Shown here: piece after piece, positions 21,028 through 28,911 of the stretch
Layout: each line of letters opens with the position of its first letter
Position numbering within the stretch: position 1 is the stretch's first letter
Assembly: GCA_949948835.1 (NCBI GenBank)
Contig: CATLHF010000012.1
Coordinates: 1-56,753, forward strand
Origin: an uncultured Clostridia bacterium
GTDB taxonomy: Bacteria > Bacillota > Clostridia > TANB77 > CAG-508
Reading direction: 5' to 3'
Length of the DNA stretch: 56,753 nt
Position numbers and translations under genes: made by a program
Notes under the pieces: model-generated
Told to the model about the DNA's origin: nothing
What the model saw: only the letters and a program-made list of their open reading frames with translations
The model's database searches: none

Positions 21028-21108
21028 CTATAACCGAACAAGTCCAATTAAAGATACTGTAATACCAATAGAGAGAACCACTAATGCTATTCCTATACAT
21101 AACTCCAT
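21028..21108 (-). CDS. 26-residue hydrophobic peptide, type I toxin-like
   Basis: The peptide begins MELCIGIALVVLSIGITVSL and is one membrane helix with almost no charge until near the end. A strong AAGGAGGTGATG ribosome binding site lies right before the ATG. Together with the convergent small RNA this resembles type I toxins of Firmicutes. The third-last codon before the stop region is CGG (21034-21036). Read as sense it gives ...LVRL and stop; a +1 shift would instead extend the frame through the terminator. No homology is claimed. Confidence 0.55.
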   Translation of the reverse strand: MELCIGIALVVLSIGITVSLIGLVRL

Positions 21109-21135
21109 TAACATCACCTCCTTAGAATAGCATTT

Positions 21136-21161
21136 TTAGTATTACAAAATTGTAATACTAA
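21136..21161. repeat. 26-bp inverted repeat upstream of the toxin-like ORF
   Basis: TTAGTATTAC, a 6-base centre, GTAATACTAA form a perfect palindrome about 28 bp upstream of the peptide start, probably in its 5' UTR or promoter. Confidence 0.75.
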
Positions 21162-21256
21162 TGGATACCATCATAAAGTCATGGTGAGGATTCCAACAAC
21201 AAAACAAATTTACCACAACAATTACAAAAAGTTAACAATATTTTACAAAAAAACAA

Positions 21257-21295
21257 AAGACGAGAGAGTCTATATAAAATAAGCTCTCTCGTCTA
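21257..21295. terminator. bidirectional-looking hairpin
   Basis: AGACGAGAGAG (21259-21269) pairs with CTCTCTCGTCT (21284-21294). On the minus strand it is followed by TTTTGTTTTTTT, so it best serves the minus-strand gene at 21342-21603. Confidence 0.75.
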
Positions 21296-21341
21296 TTAAA
21301 ATACTTTTAATAGCAACATTGCATTTACGCAAGAAAAGAAT

Positions 21342-21603
21342 CTATGGAAGCATTCTTTTTGAGTATATACCGTTGCAAGACCGAACTACATCGCAATTTT
21401 GAAAAACATCTAAGGTATTAGTAACATATTCCTTAATTAAAGATAAATCATTATGGAATTTAGAACCTTTGAGATACTTGTTGACAGTTTTTTCTATACG
21501 ATCCTGTGTGAAGTCTTTGTGCATTTGTAAGATAGTTCCTGTTACAAGGTTTTGCAAATCCTGTTCATTTTTTTACATCTTCGTTATGTTTAACGTTTGC
21601 CAT
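21342..21603 (-). CDS. small protein of unknown function with a frame break at an A7 run / TGA
   Basis: The ATG at 21603 has a good GGAGGT site. The frame reads 12 codons (MANVKHNEDVKK) to TGA at 21565-21567, and continues +1 as NEQDLQNLVTGTIL... for a total of about 86 residues ending SKRMLP. The break is AAA AAA TGA A: removing one A of a run of seven, or skipping the T of TGA, restores the frame. It is charged, probably helical and without membrane segments; no family recognised. A terminator-like hairpin follows. Confidence 0.5.
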
Positions 21604-21747
21604 ATTGTTTACCTCCTTTGCTGTATTGATGTAAAAGCTGCTAAAGTATTCACCTCCTTCAATAAATAATTAGTTTGTTTGAATCAATATATATAAACGT
21701 ATAAAACGCTGAAACAATTATATCACATATACAATTTTATGGAAGAG

Positions 21748-21884
21748 GTTATAAGTAATGTTTTATTTATTCTTGCGCTCAGCCTCCTCCCAATGACGCT
21801 GTAGCAATACTTCGTATTTAACAGCGTTCATCGGTCCCCACAAGAGGCTCGCGTCTTCGAAACATAAAACATTGCTTATACCTC
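21748..21884. ncRNA. structured RNA candidate with long closing stem
   Basis: A 16-bp closing stem (ATAAGTAATGTTTTAT near 21750 with ATAAAACATTGCTTAT near 21866; one mismatch) encloses a second helix (AGCCTC with GAGGCT) and an apical hairpin (ACGCTGT with ACAGCGT, inner AATAC-TTCG-TATT). The GC-rich core stands out from the AT-rich flanks. The strand is unclear. On the minus strand TTGACC (21926-21931) lies 17 bp from TTATTT (21903-21908), a possible promoter. I do not recognise a family. Confidence 0.55.
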
Positions 21885-21936
21885 TTTGGAAAATACTAAA
21901 ATAAATAAAGAGTTATGTAACAGTTGGTCAAAATGA

Positions 21937-21965
21937 TTGACTTTCTTTTTGGTTCATAATAAAAT
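21937..21965 (+). promoter_or_regulatory. promoter of the GltD-like oxidoreductase gene
   Basis: TTGACT (21937-21942) and TAAAAT (21960-21965) are 17 bp apart, ~25 bp before the ATG. It is divergent from the possible minus-strand promoter beginning at 21931. Confidence 0.65.
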
Positions 21966-21995
21966 ATTATTAGTAAAATTTTATGGAGAAATGAT

Positions 21996-23258
21996 ATGAA
22001 ATATAGTAAAGAAGAAATTAGTAAAAAAGCAAATCATTGCTTAGGTTGTAAAGTAAAAATGTGTAGTAAGGGATGCCCTTTAGGAAATGATATTACACAA
22101 TTTATTGCATATGTAAAAGAAGAAAAGTATGAAGAGGCATATCATACCTTGTGTGATACAACAGTACTTTCACCCATTTGTGGTAGAATTTGTCCTCACA
22201 AAAGTCAATGTGAAGGAAGCTGTGTTCGTGGCATAAAAGGAGAATCTGTTAGCATTGGAAATTTAGAAGCATATCTTGGGGATGTAGCGATTGAAAAAGG
22301 GTATGAGATTCCTAAATTTAGTAATGAAGTAAAAAATAAAAAGATAGCAATTGTAGGAGGAGGACCAGCTGGGTTAACTGCTAGCGCCCAACTTGCAAGA
22401 TATGGTTATGATGTTACCATTTATGAAAAATATAATAAACTTGGTGGAATTTTAAGACATGGTATTCCAGAGTTCAGGTTAGAAAAAGAAGTATTAGACA
22501 AACAAATCCAAAAAATATTAGATTTAGGAATTAAAGTAGAATATGAAAAAGCTTTAGGAAAAGATTATTCATTAGAAGAATTAGAAAAACAGTATGATGC
22601 AATATTTCTTGGCTTTGGTGCTAATATCTCTTCAAAAATGGGAATACCAGGAGAAGACCTAAATGGTGTATATGGCGGAAATGAGTTATTAGAACATAAC
22701 AGTCATCCAGATTACACAGGAAAAAAAGTTGCAGTGATTGGTGGCGGAAATGTTGCTATGGATACATCAAGAACCATCAAAAGATTAGGAGCAGATGAAG
22801 TAACTGTAATTTATAGAAGGGCAGAAAAGCAAATGCCAGCAGAAACAAAAGAAATAGAAGATGCCAAACAAGAAGGAGTTAACTTCTTATTCCAAACGAA
22901 TTTAGTAACTATTATGGGACAAGCTAAAGTAGAAAATATTGAATGTATAAAAACGGAACTTATAAAAAAAGAAGGAGAAACAAGAGAAGTACCAGTTGAT
23001 ATAAAGGGAAGTAATTTTGTTATACCAATGGACTATGTTGTTATGGCAGTAGGTTCAAAACCAGAAGAACAGATCGTAAAATCACTAGGGTTAGAATTAA
23101 CATCAAGAGGAATGATTAAAATAGATGAAAATTATATGACATCAAGAACTAAAGTATTTGCAGGAGGAGACATTAGCGGAACAAAAGCAACCGTAGCATG
23201 GGCAAGCCGTTCTGGAAGAGAAGCTGCAAATGCAATTATGAAATTTTTAGAAAGATGA
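21996..23258 (+). CDS. NAD(P)-dependent oxidoreductase, glutamate synthase small-subunit-like
   Basis: The 420-residue flavoprotein has an N-terminal domain with Cys clusters for two 4Fe-4S centres (CLGCKVKMCSKGCPLG and CGRICPHKSQCEGSC). An FAD-binding IVGGGPAGLTASAQLARYG (about residue 115) and an NADPH-binding VIGGGNVAMDTSRTI (about residue 248) follow. It resembles GltD and the NfnB/SudA-type subunits that pass electrons between NADPH and a partner. No gltB-like partner is nearby, so the acceptor is unknown. Its last codons lie inside the large inverted repeat at 23251-23332. Confidence 0.9.
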   Translation: MKYSKEEISKKANHCLGCKVKMCSKGCPLGNDITQFIAYVKEEKYEEAYHTLCDTTVLSPICGRICPHKSQCEGSCVRGIKGESVSIGNLEAYLGDVAIEKGYEIPKFSNEVKNKKIAIVGGGPAGLTASAQLARYGYDVTIYEKYNKLGGILRHGIPEFRLEKEVLDKQIQKILDLGIKVEYEKALGKDYSLEELEKQYDAIFLGFGANISSKMGIPGEDLNGVYGGNELLEHNSHPDYTGKKVAVIGGGNVAMDTSRTIKRLGADEVTVIYRRAEKQMPAETKEIEDAKQEGVNFLFQTNLVTIMGQAKVENIECIKTELIKKEGETREVPVDIKGSNFVIPMDYVVMAVGSKPEEQIVKSLGLELTSRGMIKIDENYMTSRTKVFAGGDISGTKATVAWASRSGREAANAIMKFLER

Positions 23259-23332
23259 TTTTAGGGACGGGGGTAAAAATCACCTTCTTAAATTGAAGGA
23301 TGACTTTTACCCCCGTCCCTAAAATCATCTTT
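23251..23332. repeat. 28-bp perfect inverted repeat spanning two convergent gene ends
   Basis: AAAGATGATTTTAGGGACGG plus GGGTAAAA (23251-23278) is repeated exactly inverted at 23305-23332, with a 26-bp spacer that is itself partly self-complementary (CTTC/GAAG). The TGA stop codons of both convergent genes lie inside the arms. It would work as a bidirectional terminator. The G-rich GGGACGGGGG core is unlike the AT-rich surroundings and suggests an inserted palindromic (REP/MITE-like) element. Confidence 0.9.
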
Positions 23333-24428
23333 GAGTTTCATATTCACCAGAATAACCGAATAGTTTCTTTAATTTCTTAAACAAAATAGTAACAAATCCT
23401 TGTTTCTGAGGAACTAACGCTAAAGCAGAGTTTGTAGCATATGCATTATTTTCAATTTCATTTCGTTTCCATTCTAAATCTGCCATCTTTTCTACATAGT
23501 AATCGTTGAAAAAAGAATAGGTAGCAGTATATCCGATGAAATCTTTAAAATTATATAATTTTTTACGATAATTTTCTATTTGCACCAAAGTAGAAATGGC
23601 ATTAAATTTCTTATCAAAATAGCTTGTTAAAATCAAATTTTGTGTATCTAAGAAAATACTTTGAATTTGCATACGTAATTTTTCGATTTTTGTACTAATC
23701 TTTGTGACATTTTTAGAATCTTCTGAAATATCAGCAAGTATTGATGTTTGAAAACCTAACGCATCTTCTAAATCCATCATCTTATCAAAATTGGATTGAA
23801 TACGATAAAAAGTACTTTTGCTGGTGAGTAAAATAAACTTATCCATAAATAAATCATTACTAAATAAAGTACTATTAAACAAGTCGTAATTTCCTGTTAA
23901 ATATGCCATTTGATTTAATAATGTACATTCCAAGGCATAATGAGATGGACTGTATGTTGGAAGTGTAATATCAAAATATTTTACAGTATCTAAAGGAGTA
24001 TTCATGGCATAGGAGCTCATTAATTGAACAGCGGCTTCGTTTAAAGCCATACCAGGAAGACTGCTACTTGTAAAATCACAAAAGCCAAGACGAAGAAGAT
24101 TATCTTTTTCATCGCGATATTCTTGAAGAGCGTGAATGCATTCATGCATTGCATAGATATCAATGTTAGATAGATCTGCTGCTTCGTTAAAATAGATGGA
24201 ATGATTTTTATAATAGTATTTAGCACTCGATAATAAACCAGGCATACGTGCAATATACATGTTAAGCCTAGCAAGTTTCATAAATAAATCTTTGGCATCT
24301 AAATTTTGGTTTGGAAATGCTTTTTCTAACCCATCCGCAACCGATTTTGCAATCATGTTAATGGTAAGTCTATCTAAAGATTTAACAACTTCAATTCCTT
24401 CCTTTTTTAATTCTTGTTCTATATTCAT
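23325..24428 (-). CDS. putative zincin metallopeptidase (HECIH motif)
   Basis: The 367-residue protein has no signal peptide. Its only clear motif is IYAMHECIHALQEYRDE, an HExxH zinc site (about residues 90-106), followed about 40 residues on by MALNEAAVQLMSSYAMN, whose Glu could be the third ligand. The C-terminal half is helix-rich and may form coiled coils. I do not recognise a named family. The start follows AAAGGAGAAATTCG. Confidence 0.65.
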   Translation of the reverse strand: MNIEQELKKEGIEVVKSLDRLTINMIAKSVADGLEKAFPNQNLDAKDLFMKLARLNMYIARMPGLLSSAKYYYKNHSIYFNEAADLSNIDIYAMHECIHALQEYRDEKDNLLRLGFCDFTSSSLPGMALNEAAVQLMSSYAMNTPLDTVKYFDITLPTYSPSHYALECTLLNQMAYLTGNYDLFNSTLFSNDLFMDKFILLTSKSTFYRIQSNFDKMMDLEDALGFQTSILADISEDSKNVTKISTKIEKLRMQIQSIFLDTQNLILTSYFDKKFNAISTLVQIENYRKKLYNFKDFIGYTATYSFFNDYYVEKMADLEWKRNEIENNAYATNSALALVPQKQGFVTILFKKLKKLFGYSGEYETQR

Positions 24429-24549
24429 GAAAACGAATTTCTCCTTTGTAACTTAAGTACTATTATTATATAACATTTTGATTGAGAAAAGTGTTTCGTA
24501 AAAGTTAAGAATATGTTACGTTTGTATGACATAATTCATCTAATAAACA

Positions 24550-24578
24550 TTGTCTTATTTATGTATACATGATATAAT
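24550..24578 (+). promoter_or_regulatory. promoter of the 24610 gene
   Basis: TTGTCT (24550-24555) and TATAAT (24573-24578) are 17 bp apart, followed by AAAAAAGGAGG before the ATG. Confidence 0.7.
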
Positions 24579-24609
24579 AGAATCAATCTAAAAAAGGAGG
24601 TATAAAAGT

Positions 24610-25563
24610 ATGTTGTTTGAAACAAACAAATGCTACAAACCGTTATACATGGGACAGTATCTTAATCAACCCATTGTATATAATGGACGGAATTTTATCT
24701 TAACATTAGTTAAGGAGGGAAAACCAGGAGAAACGTATCTTATTGTGAATAATGGATTTACCATTAAAGATCCGTTTGCAGGTCCGGTAAAACCTGACTT
24801 TCCGAATGCATGGATATTTGGTTTATATTATAAACTGAGTAATCCAGCAAAATCATTTCCAAAAAGGCGAAGGGTAAAGAAGCTTCTTAAAGAACGGCCA
24901 GAATTTTTTGGCTGTGAAGGTCTGTATGAAGCACAAAAAGAACTCATGCAGCTATTAGAGGAACAAATGGCTTCCAACTATGTTATCTTAGTAGGATTTA
25001 CGAAGTCAGCAGTGATGATATTAAATCATGCAAAGTATTCTTCTAATGTATTGGTGGATGCAATATGTCCTATGTTTGAAGGGACACTTTCAACCATACC
25101 AGATGTTATGAGGCGGTATTTAAAATGGTTTTATCGTTGCGTTGGCTGGTTATTAACGGAACACATTGTGGATGAAGACATATGGCCTTACTCAGAATAT
25201 CTATTAGAAGCAGATTATACTGGGCTCAACTCAGAACAGGTTACCGTGGTACGTTCTACACTTGATAAAAGGGTAGAACATACGTGGAAAGATGTTTGCA
25301 ATCCAGCAAATGTGTTTTTTCTACTAGCATCTCCAATTATGGAAAAAGCAATTGGAGAGAACTGGTATGATTATACAGGATACCGCTCAAATGCTTTCAT
25401 ATCCTATAAGTCACAGACACCGAAATTCAAGGTAGCTAATCTTATTACAGTGTATGCAAGTATGCCGATGACATTTAATCACCCGAAGGTAAGAGAGTTG
25501 ATTTGTTCCCAAATCCAGGCACAAAATGAAAAAAGTTTCAAACAAATGGAAACGGATTGTTAG
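24610..25563 (+). CDS. hypothetical protein, alpha/beta-hydrolase-like, foreign codon usage
   Basis: The 317-residue protein has a possible nucleophile-elbow-like segment YVILVGFTKSAVMIL (about residues 125-139) but no family I can name with confidence. Codon usage differs from the neighbours: it uses AGG, CGA, CGT and CGC freely, and it has three in-frame CGG codons (24688, 24895, 25114) decoded without any shift. All native-looking genes here lack in-frame CGG except at frameshift sites. Its own promoter and terminator flank it. Horizontal acquisition from a CGG=Arg organism is the simplest reading. Confidence 0.7.
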   Translation: MLFETNKCYKPLYMGQYLNQPIVYNGRNFILTLVKEGKPGETYLIVNNGFTIKDPFAGPVKPDFPNAWIFGLYYKLSNPAKSFPKRRRVKKLLKERPEFFGCEGLYEAQKELMQLLEEQMASNYVILVGFTKSAVMILNHAKYSSNVLVDAICPMFEGTLSTIPDVMRRYLKWFYRCVGWLLTEHIVDEDIWPYSEYLLEADYTGLNSEQVTVVRSTLDKRVEHTWKDVCNPANVFFLLASPIMEKAIGENWYDYTGYRSNAFISYKSQTPKFKVANLITVYASMPMTFNHPKVRELICSQIQAQNEKSFKQMETDC

Positions 25564-25573
25564 TTTCCTAAAA

Positions 25574-25614
25574 AAGAGAGACCAAAAAACATATAAAAAT
25601 GTTTTTGGTCTCTT
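25574..25614. terminator. bidirectional terminator between convergent genes
   Basis: AGAGACCAAAAAACAT pairs with ATGTTTTTGGTCTCT, with A and T runs on both sides. It serves the 24610 gene and leuS. Confidence 0.85.
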
Positions 25615-25619
25615 AAATA

Positions 25620-28007
25620 TTATTTTACAACAATATTATAAATTTTATTTTTAACATAAATTTCTTTTACAATTGTTTTTCCTTCTATATAAGAAGCAAC
25701 GGTTTTATGAGCAATTTCTTTTATCTCTTCTTCTGGAAGATTTAATTTAATATCAACATTTCCTCTTAACTTACCATTTACTTGAATTGGAAGATGAAAG
25801 GTATCTTCTACTATTTTTTCTTCGTCATAAGTTGGCCAAGTAGAATAAGTAATTGACTCTGCATTTCCAAGTAATTGCCATAATTCTTCTGTAATATGAG
25901 GTGCAACCGGATTTAATAATTGTAAAAATCCTAAAGCATATTCTTTTGGTACAACATCTACTTTGTAACAACTGTTAATAAATATCATCATTTGGCTAAT
26001 GGCTGTGTTAAATTCCATGTTTTCATAATCGTGGGTTACTTTCTTTACAGTATAATGATAAGCTCTATCTAAATCTGGATTTTTTACATCTTGTATTTTA
26101 TCAGATTCTACATATAATCTCCAAACACGGTCAATAAATTTTTTTGAACCTTCAATTCCGTTTGGGTCCCATGGTTTTGCAGCATCAATTGGTCCCATAA
26201 ACATCTCGTAAAGTCTTAGAGCATCTGCACCATAATTTTTAACCATATCATCTGGATTAACAACATTTCCCTTTGATTTACTCATTTTTTCACCATTAGA
26301 ACCTAAAATCATACCTTGATGACGAAGTTTATAAAATGGTTCTTTTTTGGTTACTAATCCTTTGTTATATAAGAATTGATTCCAAAATCTAGAATATAGT
26401 AAATGTCCTACTGCATGTTCTGGTCCACCCATATATAAATCGACTGGCATCCAGTGGCTCATTAATTCTTTATTGGCAATCTCGTTATCATTATGTGGGT
26501 CAATATAACGTAAGAAATACCAACTAGAACCGGCGGAACCAGGCATAGTAGAGGTCTCTCTTTTTCCTTCATTGCCATCGATAGAAACATCTACCCAAGA
26601 GGTAGCTTTATCTAATGGGGAAGCTCCCGTTTTGGATGGACTATAATCTTCAAGTTCTGGTAAAACTAAAGGAAGTTCGTTATCTTCTAGTACTTTCATA
26701 CCATCTTCAAAATGAATAATTGGAATTGGTTCACCCCAATAACGTTGTCTTGCAAAAATCCATTCACGTAATTTGTAATTTACTTTTTTGGTACCAATAT
26801 GATTTTCTTCAAGCCATGTAAGCATTTTACAAATAGCGTCTTCTTTATTTAATCCATCTAAGAAATCAGAATTAATATGAAGGCCATCTTCTGTAAATGC
26901 TTCTTTTGAAACGTCTCCGCCTTCTAGAACAGGAATAATTTCTATTCCAAATTTAGAAGCAAATTCATAATCTCTTTGATCATGGGCAGGAACAGCCATA
27001 ATAGCACCTGTACCATAAGTGCTAAGTACATAATCAGAAATCCAAATTGGAATTTTTTTATTGTTGACTGGGTTAATAGCATAAGCACCAGTAAAGACAC
27101 CTGTTTTTTCTTTACTTAGTTCGGTTCTTTCTAAGTCGGATTTAGAAGCAGCAAGTTCAATGTATTTTTGAATAGCAGTTTCTTGTTCTTTCGTGGTAAT
27201 TTGTTTTACTAATTCATGTTCTGGAGCTAGTACACAGTAAGTTGCTCCAAATAGAGTATCGGGTCTTGTAGTAAAGACTTTAAAAGATAGCTCCGTATTT
27301 GATACTTTAAAAATAACTTCTGCTCCAACGGATTTTCCAATCCAGTTACGTTGTATTTCTTTTGTGGATTCTGGCCAATCAATGTCATCTAATCCACTAA
27401 GTAAGCTTTCAGCATATTTTGGGATATCTAATACCCATTGTTTCATGTTTTTACGAACAACAGGGTAACCACCACGTTCACTTTTTCCATTAATAACTTC
27501 ATCATTAGCAAGAACGGTTCCTAATTCTTCACACCAGTTAACAGGCATTTCGATTAGTTTTGCTAAACCATCTTTAAATAATTGTTTAAAAATCCATTGG
27601 GTCCATTTATAATAAGTTGGCTCTGCTGTTGAAATTTCTCTATCCCAATCAAAAGAAAAACCAAGCATTTTTAATTGTCTTTTAAATGTTTCAATATTTG
27701 CCTCAGTAAAACCAGCTGGATGTTTTCCTGTTTTTATTGCATATTGTTCAGCAGGAAGACCAAAAGCATCCCATCCCATAGGATGAAGAACATTATAACC
27801 TTGCATTCTCTTCATTCTAGAAACAATATCAGTTGCTGTATATCCTTCTGGATGACCAACATGAAGCCCTTGTCCAGATGGATATGGAAACATATCTAAT
27901 GCATAAAACTTTGGTTTTGAAAAGTCCCATACGTCTGTTTTAAATGTCTTATTTTCATCCCAATATGTTTGCCATTTTTGTTCTATTTCTTTAAAATTAT
28001 AAGCCAT
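25620..28007 (-). CDS. leuS: leucyl-tRNA synthetase
   Basis: The 795-residue class I synthetase has the HIGH-type motif [12 protein letters not shown] (about residues 48-59), the KMSKS motif ([13 protein letters not shown]) and an editing domain ([36 protein letters not shown]). It charges tRNA-Leu. No T-box leader fits the ~110-bp gap before the divergent HD gene. No in-frame CGG is present. Confidence 0.98.
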   Translation of the reverse strand: MAYNFKEIEQKWQTYWDENKTFKTDVWDFSKPKFYALDMFPYPSGQGLHVGHPEGYTATDIVSRMKRMQGYNVLHPMGWDAFGLPAEQYAIKTGKHPAGFTEANIETFKRQLKMLGFSFDWDREISTAEPTYYKWTQWIFKQLFKDGLAKLIEMPVNWCEELGTVLANDEVINGKSERGGYPVVRKNMKQWVLDIPKYAESLLSGLDDIDWPESTKEIQRNWIGKSVGAEVIFKVSNTELSFKVFTTRPDTLFGATYCVLAPEHELVKQITTKEQETAIQKYIELAASKSDLERTELSKEKTGVFTGAYAINPVNNKKIPIWISDYVLSTYGTGAIMAVPAHDQRDYEFASKFGIEIIPVLEGGDVSKEAFTEDGLHINSDFLDGLNKEDAICKMLTWLEENHIGTKKVNYKLREWIFARQRYWGEPIPIIHFEDGMKVLEDNELPLVLPELEDYSPSKTGASPLDKATSWVDVSIDGNEGKRETSTMPGSAGSSWYFLRYIDPHNDNEIANKELMSHWMPVDLYMGGPEHAVGHLLYSRFWNQFLYNKGLVTKKEPFYKLRHQGMILGSNGEKMSKSKGNVVNPDDMVKNYGADALRLYEMFMGPIDAAKPWDPNGIEGSKKFIDRVWRLYVESDKIQDVKNPDLDRAYHYTVKKVTHDYENMEFNTAISQMMIFINSCYKVDVVPKEYALGFLQLLNPVAPHITEELWQLLGNAESITYSTWPTYDEEKIVEDTFHLPIQVNGKLRGNVDIKLNLPEEEIKEIAHKTVASYIEGKTIVKEIYVKNKIYNIVVK

Positions 28008-28078
28008 AAAATCATTCCTTTTCTAAAATAATATTGGGACTATTATATAACAAAATAATGCAAAAATAAAGAGAAAAG

Positions 28079-28107
28079 TTGTTTAAATTTGAATTTTATA
28101 ATATAAT
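28079..28107 (+). promoter_or_regulatory. promoter of the HD-topB operon
   Basis: TTGTTT (28079-28084) and TATAAT (28102-28107) are 17 bp apart. The start of the HD gene is only 17 bp further, so the leader is very short. Confidence 0.65.
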
Positions 28108-28124
28108 ATGCCAAGGTGATAAAA

Positions 28125-28907
28125 ATGATAGATATGAAAAAAGCAAGTATGGCGTTTAGCGAATATGTAAAGCCATATGATATTACAAATCCAAAAATAG
28201 AATTAAAAATTAAACATACATTTCGAACAGTAGAAGTTGCAAAAAAGATTGCGAAAGATTTAAAGTTACAAGAGGAACAAGTTTTGTTAGCACAGCTAAT
28301 TGCACTATTACACGACATTGGAAGATTTGAACAAGTACGAATGTATAATACATTTAGAGATAGAGATAGCATTGACCATGCCGATTTGGGAGTAAGAATT
28401 TTATTTGAAGAAGGAACAATTCGAAAATTTATAGAAGATACAAAATATGATGATACTATATATAAAGCAATCAAAAATCATAATAAATTTAAAATTGAAG
28501 AGGGACTAAACGAAGAAGAATTATTACAAGCAAAAATGGTAAGAGATGCCGATAAAACCGATATATTTGCTGTTTTTGTAGATGATATTGAGAAAAATCG
28601 AGATGTATTATATAATTATGAAGAAATGGCAAAACAAGAAGTTAGCCCTAAAATCATGAAAGATTTTGAAAACTATCAGCAATCAAATCGAGATTTGTTT
28701 GTAAGAGATATTGATAGCTATATTAATATTATCGCTTTTATCTTTGACTATAATTTCTTAACGGGTCTAAAAATCATCCAAGAAAATAAATATATTGAAA
28801 GAACAATGAAACCAATATGTATTTGTGATGATACAAAAGAACAAATGGAAAAAATAATAGAAATAGCAAATACTTATATAGATGAAAGAATAAAAAAAGG
28901 ATGTTAA
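28125..28907 (+). CDS. HD-domain phosphohydrolase
   Basis: The 260-residue protein has the HD-superfamily metal ligands: His in LKIKHTFRTVEVAKK, the HD pair in LIALLHDIGRFEQVR, His residues in SIDHADLGV and IKNHNKFK, and Asp in MVRDADKTDIFAVF. Such enzymes hydrolyse phosphate esters of nucleotides or related molecules; the substrate is unknown. I chose ATG 28125, behind CAAGGTG, over a GTG at 28116 that overlaps that site. Confidence 0.85.
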   Translation: MIDMKKASMAFSEYVKPYDITNPKIELKIKHTFRTVEVAKKIAKDLKLQEEQVLLAQLIALLHDIGRFEQVRMYNTFRDRDSIDHADLGVRILFEEGTIRKFIEDTKYDDTIYKAIKNHNKFKIEEGLNEEELLQAKMVRDADKTDIFAVFVDDIEKNRDVLYNYEEMAKQEVSPKIMKDFENYQQSNRDLFVRDIDSYINIIAFIFDYNFLTGLKIIQENKYIERTMKPICICDDTKEQMEKIIEIANTYIDERIKKGC

Positions 28908-28911
28908 AAAA

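Noticed and set aside
20826..21047. 73-codon minus-strand frame across the toxin-like mRNA 3' end
   Set aside because: It runs through a strong terminator and has no ribosome binding site of its own. It is the +1 continuation of the micropeptide, which seems unlikely to be translated.
21136..21295. CRISPR-like repeats in the hairpin-rich spacer
   Set aside because: The elements are single inverted repeats, not regularly spaced direct repeats.
28008..28124. T-box leader for leuS
   Set aside because: The gap to the divergent gene is only about 110 bp and no T-box core sequence is present.
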